Of a stretch of 64,000 nt of DNA, positions 54,931 through 63,856 are shown piece after piece. The position numbers and the translations under genes were made by a program. Every line of letters begins with the position of its first letter. The stretch's first letter is position 1. The notes beneath the pieces were generated by a model. It did not search any database, had not been told where the DNA came from, and was given only the letters and a program-made list of their open reading frames with translations. The stretch is from positions 1,364,001 to 1,428,000 of the forward strand of contig NZ_JAFBCS010000001.1 of NCBI RefSeq assembly GCF_016907845.1, given 5' to 3'. The stretch is from Arcanobacterium pluranimalium (GTDB taxonomy: Bacteria > Actinomycetota > Actinomycetes > Actinomycetales > Actinomycetaceae).

Positions 54931-56406
54931 ATGACCGCTAATATTTCATCCTCCACGTTCCCGGAGGTAGCTATCAACGACATCGGCACCAAAGAAGATC
55001 TTATCGCCGCTGTTGACGAAACAATCAAGTACTTCAACGACGGGGACATCGTCGAGGGTACCGTAGTCAAGGTCGATCGAGACGAAGTTCTTCTCGATAT
55101 CGGCTACAAGACCGAAGGCGTTATCCCTTCGAAGGAACTTTCCATCAAGCATGACATCGATCCAGAGGACGTCGTCAAAGTTGGTGACAAGGTAGAAGCA
55201 CTCGTAACGCAGAAGGAAGACAAAGAAGGTCGCCTGATGCTTTCGAAGAAGCGCGCACAGTACGAGCGTGCTTGGACCGAGATCGAGGGTGTTAAGGAAG
55301 CAGACGGCGTTGTTACCGGCACTGTTATCGAAGTTGTTAAGGGTGGTCTCATTCTTGACATCGGTCTTCGTGGCTTCCTTCCAGCTTCGCTCGTGGAAAT
55401 GCGTCGCGTGCGCGATCTGCAGCCTTACATTGGTAAGCAGATCGAAGCTAAGATCATTGAGCTCGATAAGAACCGCAACAACGTTGTTCTTTCGCGCCGT
55501 GCATTCCTTGAGCACACCCAGTCTGAAGTTCGTTCGCACTTCCTCAACACCCTACAGAAGGGTCAAGTTCGCGAGGGCGTTATCTCCTCGATCGTCAACT
55601 TCGGTGCATTCGTTGATCTTGGTGGTGTTGACGGTCTCGTCCACGTTTCCGAGCTCTCTTGGAAGCACATCGATCACCCATCAGAGGTTGTTGAAGTTGG
55701 TACGCCAGTTACCGTTGAGGTTCTCGACGTTGACTTCGATCGTGAGCGCGTTTCACTTTCGCTCAAGGCTACCCAGGAAGATCCTTGGCAGACCTTTGCT
55801 CGTACCCATGCTATTGGCCAGGTTGTGCCAGGCAAGGTTACGAAGCTCGTTCCATTCGGTGCTTTTGTGCGCGTTGAAGATGGTATCGAGGGTCTCGTTC
55901 ACATCTCAGAGCTTGCTCAGCGTCACGTCGAGTTGCCAGAGCAGGTTGTGAAGGTAAACGACGACGCATTCGTCAAGGTTATCGACATCGACCTCGAGCG
56001 TCGTCGCATCTCGCTCTCGCTCAAGCAGGCTAACGAGGGTGTGGATCCAACTTCTGAGGACTTCGATCCATCGCTGTACGGCATGGCTGCTGAGTACGAC
56101 GAAGAGGGCAACTACAAGTACCCAGAAGGTTTCGATCCAGAAACCAACGAGTGGATGGAAGGCTACGAAGCCAACCAAGCTGCTTGGGAGAATGAGTACG
56201 CACAGGCAGAAGCTCGCTGGCAGGCTCATAAGTCGCAGGTTGCTAAGGCACTTGAAGCTGATGCAAACGCAGCAGCTGAAGCTCCAGCACCTGCTGCTGA
56301 AGAAGAGCCAGCACCAGCATCTTACTCTTCCGGTAACGATGCATCGGGCACACTCGCTTCGGACGAAGCACTTGCTGCATTGCGCGAGAAGCTAACTGGT
56401 AACTGA
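54931..56406 (+). CDS. rpsA: 30S ribosomal protein S1
   Basis: A 491-residue S1 with four S1 RNA-binding domains at about residues 37-107, 122-190, 210-280 and 296-366, for example REGVISSIVNFGAFVDLGG and PGKVTKLVPFGAFVRVEDG. The last 100 residues are an alanine/proline/glutamate-rich tail. The ATG at 54931 has GGAG 11 bases upstream; the frame open from 54853 includes leader sequence. Codons are strongly biased to C-ending types (a highly expressed gene), unlike most neighbours. A strong hairpin terminator follows. Confidence 0.95.
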   Translation: MTANISSSTFPEVAINDIGTKEDLIAAVDETIKYFNDGDIVEGTVVKVDRDEVLLDIGYKTEGVIPSKELSIKHDIDPEDVVKVGDKVEALVTQKEDKEGRLMLSKKRAQYERAWTEIEGVKEADGVVTGTVIEVVKGGLILDIGLRGFLPASLVEMRRVRDLQPYIGKQIEAKIIELDKNRNNVVLSRRAFLEHTQSEVRSHFLNTLQKGQVREGVISSIVNFGAFVDLGGVDGLVHVSELSWKHIDHPSEVVEVGTPVTVEVLDVDFDRERVSLSLKATQEDPWQTFARTHAIGQVVPGKVTKLVPFGAFVRVEDGIEGLVHISELAQRHVELPEQVVKVNDDAFVKVIDIDLERRRISLSLKQANEGVDPTSEDFDPSLYGMAAEYDEEGNYKYPEGFDPETNEWMEGYEANQAAWENEYAQAEARWQAHKSQVAKALEADANAAAEAPAPAAEEEPAPASYSSGNDASGTLASDEALAALREKLTGN

Positions 56407-56420
56407 GCAGTTTAGGCTTT

Positions 56421-56458
56421 AGTGTGGGGGCGAGATCGTTTGATCTCGCCCCCACACT
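56421..56458 (+). terminator. Strong hairpin terminator of rpsA
   Basis: A 17-bp perfect stem (56421-56437 with 56442-56458) around a GTTT loop, 14 bases after the stop codon. The following bases are TCGTTTAG, so the T-tract is short. Confidence 0.82.
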
Positions 56459-56518
56459 TCGTTTAGTGGCTATTATTGGGTTGAAAGTCATTTCGCCATC
56501 AGCTTTATATAGAATTAG

Positions 56519-56537
56519 TTAGGTATGCCTAAGTATT
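56519..56537. promoter_or_regulatory. Candidate IdeR/DtxR iron box
   Basis: TTAGGTATGCCTAAGTATT resembles the iron box TTAGGTTAGCCTAACCTAA: the first half-site TTAGGT and central GCCTAA match, the 3' half is weaker. It lies 14 bases before the siderophore-interacting gene, a usual target of iron-dependent repression. Confidence 0.6.
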
Positions 56538-56551
56538 GCTAAGCTGAAAAT

Positions 56552-57382
56552 ATGGTTGAGATTTTTGGAAAGACGAAGAAAAAGCACGGCTTAAAAGCTC
56601 GGTACGGAGTAGTGACGCATATCGAGCACATTGACGATGCCTTCGTAAGAGTCCGAATTGAGGGAGACGAACTGGCAGATTTGCCAGTACAAGGCCCATC
56701 CGATCATTTCAAGCTCGTCCTACCTCATAAAGATCGTGAACAGATTGAATACGATCCACATACTTGTAAACTTGGCTCTCAAGAAATTTCACGCGACCTC
56801 ACTGCAATGAAGGTCCTACCTACCGGTATCGAGATAGATATCGCCAAGCACGCAGATGGAGAACTTGCGCAGTGGTTGACGCGCTTTTCTTCAGATAGTG
56901 ATAACAAAGATTTTGCGCACTCGGCACACGTGCTACTTCTTGGCCCCAAAAGTTCAATTGTTTTACCGCCTGTTGAACAGATACTGATAGCTGTTGATCA
57001 TAGCGCATTTCCGGCCTTGACCCGCTGGCTCGATCATCTTGACGACAACGCCCACATTGACGTCGTGCTCATCACTACGTGGGACGGCGTACAGCGCTAC
57101 TTCCACAAACACTGGACCCGCAGCAACGTAACGTTCCATATCATTGAGCCGGACTACAGTGGTGAAACCTTGTTAGACCTAATAAAATCGTTGCCATTAG
57201 AAGCCGATCAGTACGTGTGGTTAGCCGGGGAAGCAAGCACGTTGATACCAGCACGCAAGTGGCTGCGCAACGAATCTGGGATTCCAAAAGAAAATATGAA
57301 AATCGACGGCTATTGGAAGCACGGCGTAGCTGGGCGTTCACATCACGATCCGATCGATCCAAATGAACCAGAACTCGGATAA
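56552..57382 (+). CDS. Siderophore-interacting protein (FAD-binding ferric reductase)
   Basis: A 276-residue SIP-family flavoprotein that reduces ferric siderophores to free iron. The N-terminal FAD domain includes FVRVRIEGDELADLP and SDHFKLVLP; the C-terminal SIP domain has ILIAVDHSAFPALTRWLDHL and VWLAGEASTLIPARKWL (NAD(P)H-type end). The upstream iron box supports iron regulation. No ribosome site; TAAGCT lies 6 bases before the ATG (56540-56545), so the transcript may be leaderless. Confidence 0.88.
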   Translation: MVEIFGKTKKKHGLKARYGVVTHIEHIDDAFVRVRIEGDELADLPVQGPSDHFKLVLPHKDREQIEYDPHTCKLGSQEISRDLTAMKVLPTGIEIDIAKHADGELAQWLTRFSSDSDNKDFAHSAHVLLLGPKSSIVLPPVEQILIAVDHSAFPALTRWLDHLDDNAHIDVVLITTWDGVQRYFHKHWTRSNVTFHIIEPDYSGETLLDLIKSLPLEADQYVWLAGEASTLIPARKWLRNESGIPKENMKIDGYWKHGVAGRSHHDPIDPNEPELG

Positions 57383-57411
57383 ATCCACAACGAGTCAAGT
57401 AAGATGATGAC

Positions 57412-58005
57412 ATGCGCGTTCTGATTACCGGCTTTGGAGTATTTGCTAACAATACAGAGAACCCTACCGAAACTCTTGTTGCGAGCATTTCTGAAATGAA
57501 CGATCCGGCACTTGTTTTGGGTGTCGACGATGTCGCGCGCACAAGGCCGTGTGCAATTGATGCCGAGGTTTTACCCGTGGAGTATCAAGGCGCTCGGGCA
57601 CGACTCGAGCAGCTAGGAGCCTACGATCTCCACATAGCACTTGGTCTAGCCGCTGATCGCACCAAAATCACAGTTGAACGTTTTGCCATCAATAAGCAAG
57701 ATTCTCGGACCGCCGATATGAGCGGGCAAATTGCGCGTAATGAAGCTATCGGCGACGGCCCGCTCGCACTCGAAACCTCATTCGATGTGCCTGCTTTAGT
57801 TGAGTCAGCACGCGAAGCTGGTTTTGACGTTGCGCAGTCGCTATCCGCTGGACTTTATGTGTGCAATACGGTGTATTACACCGCTTTGCAGGTATCACGC
57901 TCCGCAGTATTTATCCATATCCCGCCGCAAGAATATTCATCGCTAGAAACTAATCTCGATTTCATCCGGTGGATCGTGCGCAAGCTGCTGAGCGAAATTT
58001 TCTGA
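57412..58005 (+). CDS. pcp: Pyroglutamyl-peptidase I
   Basis: A 197-residue C15 cysteine peptidase that removes N-terminal pyroglutamate. The triad is visible: E89 (KITVERFAIN), C151 (LYVCNTVYY), H169 (VFIHIPPQ). It starts MRVLITGFGVF, typical of the family. The ATG has TAAGAT (57400-57405) exactly 6 bases upstream and no ribosome site. It follows the SIP gene closely (29 bases). Confidence 0.92.
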   Translation: MRVLITGFGVFANNTENPTETLVASISEMNDPALVLGVDDVARTRPCAIDAEVLPVEYQGARARLEQLGAYDLHIALGLAADRTKITVERFAINKQDSRTADMSGQIARNEAIGDGPLALETSFDVPALVESAREAGFDVAQSLSAGLYVCNTVYYTALQVSRSAVFIHIPPQEYSSLETNLDFIRWIVRKLLSEIF

Positions 58006-58092
58006 ACTGTGTCTTGAGCTAAACCAGCGTCTCATACGCGCACTAACGCCGTTTTGCCTATTACTATGCTACCGTACTTGGGGAGGTGTTCG

Positions 58093-58971
58093 ATGTTAGT
58101 ACTGGCTTTGACTGGCGGTATAGCTGCTGGGAAATCTCATTTTGCCCGCGCGTTCGCAAGCCGCGGCGCGCAAATCATCGACTATGACGTTTTGTCCAGA
58201 CGCGCGGTAGAACCCGGTTCGCCTGCACTAGATCAGATTATTGAGACGTGGGGGAGCGACGCACTTTCTCCCAATGGCACGCTCAACCGGCAGCGCCTCG
58301 CACAAATCGTATTTTCCTCACCCGACGATTTGTCAAAGCTCAACGCGATCACCCATCCACATATCAGTAAACTAGCCTGTGAAGCGGATCGAGCGGCATA
58401 CGAACGCAAGCCGAACGGCGTCGTCGTACACGATATTCCACTTCTCAAAGGAAGCGACGTTGAAATGCGCGCACACGGGATTATCGTTATCGACGCGCAC
58501 GAAGAAACTCGCGTTGCACGTATGATCCATGAGCGTTCAATGAGCGACGACGACGCGCGCTCACGTATTCGACGGCAAGTTCCAGCATCCGAGTTGCGCG
58601 CTAATGCCGATGTAATCGTTGATAATACGCAGACTCAAAACACCGACGCGCTCGTTTCTTGGCTGTGGGATCATTGGATCAATCCGTTTGCTAAAAATCT
58701 CGCTCACCAAGAAAAGCGTCGATACGCTCCGGCTGCTCGTCCCGATCCTATTACGCTATCTACCAATTTTACCCATATACAGCATAAATTGAACAAACTT
58801 GGCATGCGATGCAAAGCAGTGGCGAACCGCAATTTTGCTCTACAGCTGGTTCCTCCGATACCGAGCGATTGCGTCGATCGGCTACACACAGCAGGATTTG
58901 TGCCAGTTGGTGAGCATTTCGAAATCGCCAACCCAGCTAATCCTGTGAGTATTTGGTTAAATAGCAACTAG
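58093..58971 (+). CDS. coaE: Dephospho-CoA kinase with shortened C-terminal extension
   Basis: A 292-residue enzyme for the last step of CoA synthesis. P-loop GGIAAGKS is at 8-15; DYDVLSRRAVEPGSPAL, HPHISK and VHDIPLLK are the substrate and Mg motifs; the kinase ends near residue 200. The last ~90 residues resemble the end of the UPF0157/GrpB-type domain fused to actinobacterial CoaE (RLHTAGFVPVGEHF), but are much shorter than the ~200 residues in mycobacteria. GGGAGGTG lies before the ATG. Confidence 0.9.
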   Translation: MLVLALTGGIAAGKSHFARAFASRGAQIIDYDVLSRRAVEPGSPALDQIIETWGSDALSPNGTLNRQRLAQIVFSSPDDLSKLNAITHPHISKLACEADRAAYERKPNGVVVHDIPLLKGSDVEMRAHGIIVIDAHEETRVARMIHERSMSDDDARSRIRRQVPASELRANADVIVDNTQTQNTDALVSWLWDHWINPFAKNLAHQEKRRYAPAARPDPITLSTNFTHIQHKLNKLGMRCKAVANRNFALQLVPPIPSDCVDRLHTAGFVPVGEHFEIANPANPVSIWLNSN

Positions 58972-59074
58972 AAGAAGTTTATGCAGCGATGAGCGTGCAG
59001 CTTTCCTGGAACACCAGTAAGTGAGTAAGCCAGTTGCAGGTGTGCGGTTTTGACTGCGAGAGAGTAGATGAGCG

Positions 59075-61123
59075 ATGAGACCAGTTTCCGATATTGTTCG
59101 GCAAAATGCGAAGTTTGAAGTAGTTTCGCAATACACGCCCTCTGGTGATCAGCCACAGGCAATTAAAGAGCTAACTGAGCGGATTAATGCTGGTGAGAAA
59201 GATATCGTACTTCTCGGAGCCACAGGCACTGGAAAGTCTGCTACCACAGCCTGGCTTATCGAGCAGATACAACGGCCAACTTTGATCTTAGAACCGAATA
59301 AAACTCTCGCCGCGCAGATGGCCGCAGAATTCCGCGAGCTGCTGCCAAATAACGCCGTTGAATACTTCGTGTCGTATTACGACTACTACCAGCCAGAAGC
59401 CTACGTACCACAAACTGACACATTTATTGAGAAAGATTCGTCGATTAACGACGAAGTAGAGCGTTTGCGACATTCGGCTACTAACTCGCTGCTTACTCGG
59501 CGCGACACTGTGGTGGTTGCCTCTGTGTCGTGTATTTACGGTTTGGGTACCCCGCAAGAGTACGTCGATCGGATGGTTCGTCTCGAAGTTGGGCAAGAAC
59601 TCGAGCGCGATGAGCTACTTAAAAAATTCGTCACAATGCAATATACGCGCAATGATCTCGCTTTTACTCGCGGCACATTCCGCGTGCGCGGCGATACCGT
59701 TGAAATCATTCCCGTCTATGAAGAACTGGCAGTGCGTATCGAGTTTTTTGGTGACGAAATCGATTCGCTATCCTATCTGCACCCGCTGACTGGCAATGTG
59801 ATTGAAAATACTGATCATGCCCATATTTTCCCAGCCTCGCATTACGTAGCTGGTCCCGAACGTATGGCGCGCGCAATTGGCACTATTGAAGAAGAACTCC
59901 ACGCCCGCTTAGAACAGCTTCGTGAAGACAATAAACTTCTCGAAGCGCAGCGCCTAGAAATGCGCACAACATACGACATCGAAATGATGCGAAACTTAGG
60001 CACCTGCGCCGGCATCGAGAACTACTCACGGCATATTGACGGCCGTGCAAAAGGAACGCCTCCAAATACGCTTCTCGATTATTTCCCCGAAGATTTCGTG
60101 CTTATTATCGACGAATCCCATGTGACTGTGCCACAAATCGGTGCCATGTATGAAGGGGACATGTCACGCAAACGCACGCTTGTTGATTATGGCTTCCGTC
60201 TGCCCTCGGCTATGGATAACCGTCCGCTCAAATGGACCGAGTTCTTGGAGCGCATTGGGCAAACCGTGTATCTTTCAGCTACCCCTGGCAAGTATGAGCT
60301 GGAACAGTCAGACGGTTTCGTTGAGCAAATTATTCGCCCAACTGGTCTGGTAGATCCCGAAATTTTGGTCAAGCCAACAAAAGGCCAGATCGACGATCTG
60401 CTCGAAGAGGTGCGCTTGCGTGTAGAGCGTGACGAGCGCGTACTCGTAACTACGCTAACGAAGAAAATGGCAGAAGATCTCACCGAATACCTCGCAGAAC
60501 GTGGCGTTAAGGTGGAATACCTTCATTCCGACGTCGATACCTTGCGGCGCGTTGAGCTGTTGCGCGAGCTTCGTCTGGGCAAATTTGATGTGCTCGTTGG
60601 CATTAACTTGCTCCGAGAAGGTCTCGATTTGCCTGAAGTTTCGCTCGTTGCAATTCTCGACGCTGATAAGCAGGGCTTCTTGCGTTCTACCACGTCACTC
60701 ATTCAGACGATTGGCCGTGCCGCTCGTAACGTTTCGGGTCAGGTTCATATGTATGCGGACACAATCACACCGAATATGCGAGAAGCTATCGATGAGACAA
60801 ACCGTCGTCGGGAAAAACAAATTGCCTATAACGAAGAGCGCGGCATCGATCCGCAACCACTGCGAAAGAAAATTGCCGACGTCACGGATATGCTGGCTCG
60901 CGAAGATATAGACACGAAAGACCTGCTTGAGGGCGGTTATCGCAAAGAAAAAGCAAAGACTTCTACAGTTGCAGGTGATGGCGATGAGATTGTCGAGCTA
61001 CTTGCCGAACTGACTGCACAAATGCACGAAGCCGCAGAGCACCTCCAATTCGAGCTGGCGGCACGACTTCGCGACGAAATAAACGACGTCAAGAAAGAAC
61101 TTCGAAAAATTCGTTCAAACTGA
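59075..61123 (+). CDS. uvrB: Excinuclease ABC subunit B
   Basis: A 682-residue UvrB for nucleotide excision repair. Walker [14 protein letters not shown], the beta-hairpin [12 protein letters not shown], Walker [10 protein letters not shown], helicase motif [11 protein letters not shown] and the C-terminal UvrC-binding UVR domain (about residues 640-675: [24 protein letters not shown]) are all present. GAGAGAG lies upstream of the ATG. I see no clear LexA box upstream of uvrB, in contrast to uvrA. Confidence 0.96.
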   Translation: MRPVSDIVRQNAKFEVVSQYTPSGDQPQAIKELTERINAGEKDIVLLGATGTGKSATTAWLIEQIQRPTLILEPNKTLAAQMAAEFRELLPNNAVEYFVSYYDYYQPEAYVPQTDTFIEKDSSINDEVERLRHSATNSLLTRRDTVVVASVSCIYGLGTPQEYVDRMVRLEVGQELERDELLKKFVTMQYTRNDLAFTRGTFRVRGDTVEIIPVYEELAVRIEFFGDEIDSLSYLHPLTGNVIENTDHAHIFPASHYVAGPERMARAIGTIEEELHARLEQLREDNKLLEAQRLEMRTTYDIEMMRNLGTCAGIENYSRHIDGRAKGTPPNTLLDYFPEDFVLIIDESHVTVPQIGAMYEGDMSRKRTLVDYGFRLPSAMDNRPLKWTEFLERIGQTVYLSATPGKYELEQSDGFVEQIIRPTGLVDPEILVKPTKGQIDDLLEEVRLRVERDERVLVTTLTKKMAEDLTEYLAERGVKVEYLHSDVDTLRRVELLRELRLGKFDVLVGINLLREGLDLPEVSLVAILDADKQGFLRSTTSLIQTIGRAARNVSGQVHMYADTITPNMREAIDETNRRREKQIAYNEERGIDPQPLRKKIADVTDMLAREDIDTKDLLEGGYRKEKAKTSTVAGDGDEIVELLAELTAQMHEAAEHLQFELAARLRDEINDVKKELRKIRSN

Positions 61124-61184
61124 CGCGTTCGTATCCGTGGTATTTGTCATTGTAGATGATTAAGAAGTGAAGGGCGGCTCGCGG

Positions 61185-61190
61185 TAGAAT
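61185..61190 (+). promoter_or_regulatory. Candidate -10 element for the TerC riboswitch transcript
   Basis: TAGAAT ends 6 bases before the riboswitch's first base-paired position (61197), where transcription would start. No good -35 is seen. Confidence 0.45.
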
Positions 61191-61196
61191 CTTCCT

Positions 61197-61289
61197 CGGA
61201 GGGGAGTATTCCCACGAAATATCGGCTCGTCAATACGATGATCAGTGTCATCCGGGTCGAGGCCCTCGCTTGGCGGGAAGAGACCTCCG
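61197..61289 (+). promoter_or_regulatory. yybP-ykoY-type (Mn2+-sensing) riboswitch of the TerC gene
   Basis: The aptamer begins CGGAGGGGAGTATTCCC and ends GGGAAGAGACCTCCG; outer helix P1 pairs 61197-61202 with 61284-61289, closing the family's conserved GGGGAGTA and GAGACC segments. Members of this riboswitch class bind Mn2+ and often precede TerC/Alx-type membrane genes, exactly as here. A downstream hairpin shares bases with P1 and could switch expression. Confidence 0.78.
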
Positions 61290-61311
61290 GTATTTGTTTA
61301 CCAGTACCGGA
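61286..61311 (+). promoter_or_regulatory. Competing hairpin of the TerC riboswitch expression platform
   Basis: TCCGGTA (61286-61292) pairs with TACCGGA (61305-61311). The left arm overlaps the 3' strand of aptamer helix P1, so the two cannot form together. The right arm touches the ribosome site GGAAAGGG (61309-61316) of the GTG start, so the hairpin would block translation and P1 would free it. Confidence 0.5.
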
Positions 61312-61321
61312 AAGGGCAATT

Positions 61322-62425
61322 GTGGCGCAATCGTTGTTAGCTCACACCGCATCTGTAGATGTTCACCAATCACTGTTCAATACGTCAATAACAGGCACTG
61401 GCATGACTGTTTACCTCTGGGAATGGTTCGTGTTAGGCGCAGTAGTATTAGTCTTAATTTTGTTTGACCTATTTGGTCATGTGCGCAAAGCTCACGAACC
61501 GACGATTAAAGAAGCGGCAATCTGGAGTGGAATATATATCTCTTTGGCCGTGGCATTTGGTATTTCGTTGCTTCTGCGCCACGGCTCACAGTTTGCAACC
61601 GAATATTTTGCTGGTTACATCACCGAATATTCGCTGTCATTAGACAACATCTTCGTCTTTATTATTATCATTGCGGCATTTAAAGTACCTCGCATATATC
61701 AGCAAAAAGTGTTGATGTATGGAATCGTCATTGCACTTACGCTGCGTTTTGTGTTTATTTTGCTTGGAGCTGCACTGGTAGAACGCTATATCTGGGTGTT
61801 TTTCATCTTTGGTGCATGGATGCTTTATACCGCAATCAAGCAAGTTATTGACGGCGTTCAAGAGATTCGCGAACGCGATTCAAACCATGAGCTATCCGAT
61901 GAATACGAGCCAAATTTCACCACTCGTCTCATCTCGAAATATGTTCCGACGACGGATGGTTACGTCGGTGATCGTCTCGTTACACGGCGTTCAGGCAAGA
62001 CGATGATCACGCCTTTGTTGTTGTGCATTGTATCTATTGGCTCAGTTGATTTGATGTTTGCGCTTGATTCAATTCCGGCAATTTATGGTCTTACTAAAGA
62101 ACCATTTATCGTTTTTGCTGCTAACTCTTTTGCACTATTGGGTCTGCGCCAAATGTTCTTCCTTATCGACGGTTTGCTCGAAAAGCTCATTTACCTGCAT
62201 TTTGGACTTGCGGCGATTCTGGGCTTTATTGCATTGAAGTTGGTGCTTCACGCCTCGCACGGTTATGGATATTTCGAAGCTATTCCAGAACCATCGATTA
62301 TTTTCTCAGTGGCATTTATCGTTGTATCGATTTTGATCACGGTGATTGTGTCTGTACTTGGAGCGAAACGTATCGAAGCGCGCTCAAATACTACGCCTAC
62401 CAACGGAGCGCAAAACGAGGATTAG
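61322..62425 (+). CDS. TerC/Alx-family metal-homeostasis membrane protein
   Basis: A polytopic TerC protein, 367 residues from the GTG at 61322 or 340 from the ATG at 61403. TerC motifs: FVLGAVVLVLILFDLFGH (first helix), EYSLSLDNIFVFIIIIAAF with the conserved SLDN, and later SVDLMFALDSIPAIYGLT with DS and FANSFALLGLRQMFF. Family members export or buffer Mn2+ and other metals. I prefer the GTG: GGAAAGG lies 6 bases before it, while the ATG has no ribosome site. The riboswitch upstream supports manganese control. Confidence 0.88.
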   Translation: MAQSLLAHTASVDVHQSLFNTSITGTGMTVYLWEWFVLGAVVLVLILFDLFGHVRKAHEPTIKEAAIWSGIYISLAVAFGISLLLRHGSQFATEYFAGYITEYSLSLDNIFVFIIIIAAFKVPRIYQQKVLMYGIVIALTLRFVFILLGAALVERYIWVFFIFGAWMLYTAIKQVIDGVQEIRERDSNHELSDEYEPNFTTRLISKYVPTTDGYVGDRLVTRRSGKTMITPLLLCIVSIGSVDLMFALDSIPAIYGLTKEPFIVFAANSFALLGLRQMFFLIDGLLEKLIYLHFGLAAILGFIALKLVLHASHGYGYFEAIPEPSIIFSVAFIVVSILITVIVSVLGAKRIEARSNTTPTNGAQNED

Positions 62426-63399
62426 TCTTTCGACACGTCCTCGTGTCGGGATAAACGCCTAGCGATAATTGCGCACACAAATAACTGGATTTGGTGGAAA
62501 AGAATCACTGGCATCACCAGCGTTGCGACTGCTGAGCCAGTGAAAAGAGCCTTTGCAATCGGAAGCCCACTCGCAAGAGATTTTTTCGATCCACACATGA
62601 GCAACACGACTCGTTGTGGGTAAGCAAAGTTCAAATCTTTTCCACCAAACCATGTTAAGAGCAGCATTAGCGCGAGTATGATGCCGAGAATAGCTACGAG
62701 GTAAACCAACTGCGTGATCGAAATTGAATTCCACACGCCTTCATTACTTGCGCTGGTGACTGCTGAAAACACCACAATAATAATGGCAAGATTGTCGGTG
62801 AATTTCGTCAATGACCGATGCTTGCGCATAAAATCGCCAAAGAACGGCTGTAGTACCTGACCGATTGCAAAAGGCAATAACAATTTGAGCAGCACAGAAG
62901 AAAATCCTTGCGTGCTCTGAGTCTGCGCACCCATGAATACAAACACCAAGAATGGGGTTAGGAATATTCCTAAAATATTCGAGATGGTAGCAGCGCAAAC
63001 CGCGCCTGCGACGTCGCCACGGGCGATCGAAACGAATGTAACAGAGGACTGCACCGTAGAGGGAAGCAGACTCAAAAAGAAAATTCCGAGCGCGAAACTT
63101 TCGCCAATAATTGGGGAAAGTAACCAATACGCCGTCATGCCGCTGAGAGGGAAGACGACGTATGTACTGGCCAACACCGAAAGTTGCAGCTTAAGATCGC
63201 GCAAACCGCGTAACACTTCCGCAGAGTGTAAACGCATACCGTAAAAGAGGAATACAAGTGCAACTGCGGCGTCTCCAATGGCAGACACGAGCGCTTCATA
63301 ATGCGCGCTTACCGGAAACAAAATTCCAATAATGAACGCAGCGATAATACCGGTTATAAGAAAATCAGGTTTAACTTTCACGTAGATTTCACAGGTCAC
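62422..63399 (-). CDS. Bile acid:sodium symporter family membrane protein
   Basis: A 325-residue membrane protein of the SBF/YfeH (BASS) type, with 9-10 predicted helices. Family elements: FLFYGMRLHSAEV, FPLSGM, FLSLLPSTVQSSVTFVSIARGDV and the later CGSKKSLASGLPIAKALF. The family includes sodium-coupled transporters of organic anions; the substrate here is unknown. It overlaps the TerC end by 4 bases, on the opposite strand. The start is uncertain: GTG at 63399 is used, but a GTG at 63381 is also possible. Confidence 0.8.
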   Translation of the reverse strand: MTCEIYVKVKPDFLITGIIAAFIIGILFPVSAHYEALVSAIGDAAVALVFLFYGMRLHSAEVLRGLRDLKLQLSVLASTYVVFPLSGMTAYWLLSPIIGESFALGIFFLSLLPSTVQSSVTFVSIARGDVAGAVCAATISNILGIFLTPFLVFVFMGAQTQSTQGFSSVLLKLLLPFAIGQVLQPFFGDFMRKHRSLTKFTDNLAIIIVVFSAVTSASNEGVWNSISITQLVYLVAILGIILALMLLLTWFGGKDLNFAYPQRVVLLMCGSKKSLASGLPIAKALFTGSAVATLVMPVILFHQIQLFVCAIIARRLSRHEDVSKD

Positions 63400-63475
63400 A
63401 AAACACTTGCCTTTGTGTACATCAGGTCACTTCACGTCACAAAGGCTTGAGGGTTAAAACTTAGGTTTCGCTATT

Positions 63476-63760
63476 TTACGCCCACGGACCCAAAACTGGA
63501 TCCCACATGAGAGCCTTGCGTTCGGTAATAATGCCCTCAATATTGAGCGGATCATTCTCAAGCAGCGCGAGGGCAGCATCGGCATCCTCGGCGCGAACGA
63601 TCAAAAGCGCACCGCCGTCGAGAAAAGGACCCGAGGCGAGGAGCTCGCCGTTGTTGAGCAAACCGCGCAAAAATTCACGATGCGCTGGACGTGCATGCGT
63701 CAGATCCTCGGCGCGTGCTGGATCGTAGGTATAAAACACTGCTGCGATATTAGTAGTCAT
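63476..63760 (-). CDS. YciI-family protein
   Basis: A 94-residue protein of the YciI type: THARPAHREFLRGLLNNGELLASGPF holds the conserved His and the Asp follows in LDGGALLIV; the end is ALMWDPVLGPWA. It has a ferredoxin-like fold; function unknown, with a possible dechlorinase-like activity in some relatives. TAAAAT (63767-63772) lies 6 bases before the ATG, no ribosome site: probable leaderless gene. Confidence 0.85.
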   Translation of the reverse strand: MTTNIAAVFYTYDPARAEDLTHARPAHREFLRGLLNNGELLASGPFLDGGALLIVRAEDADAALALLENDPLNIEGIITERKALMWDPVLGPWA

Positions 63761-63824
63761 ACTGCTATTTTAGTTGTTTTGCCACCGAGGGGAAAGGCTA
63801 AATGTGAAATCGGCAGTATCGCTC

Positions 63825-63840
63825 TCGAACGTTTGTTTGT
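63825..63840. promoter_or_regulatory. LexA-type (SOS) box before uvrA
   Basis: TCGAACGTTTGTTTGT matches TCGAAC-N4-GTTCGA at ten of twelve defined positions; the left half is perfect, the right half is GTTTGT. It lies 16 bases before the uvrA start, like the box before imuA'. Confidence 0.7.
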
Positions 63841-63856
63841 ATAGCATGAGCAGATT

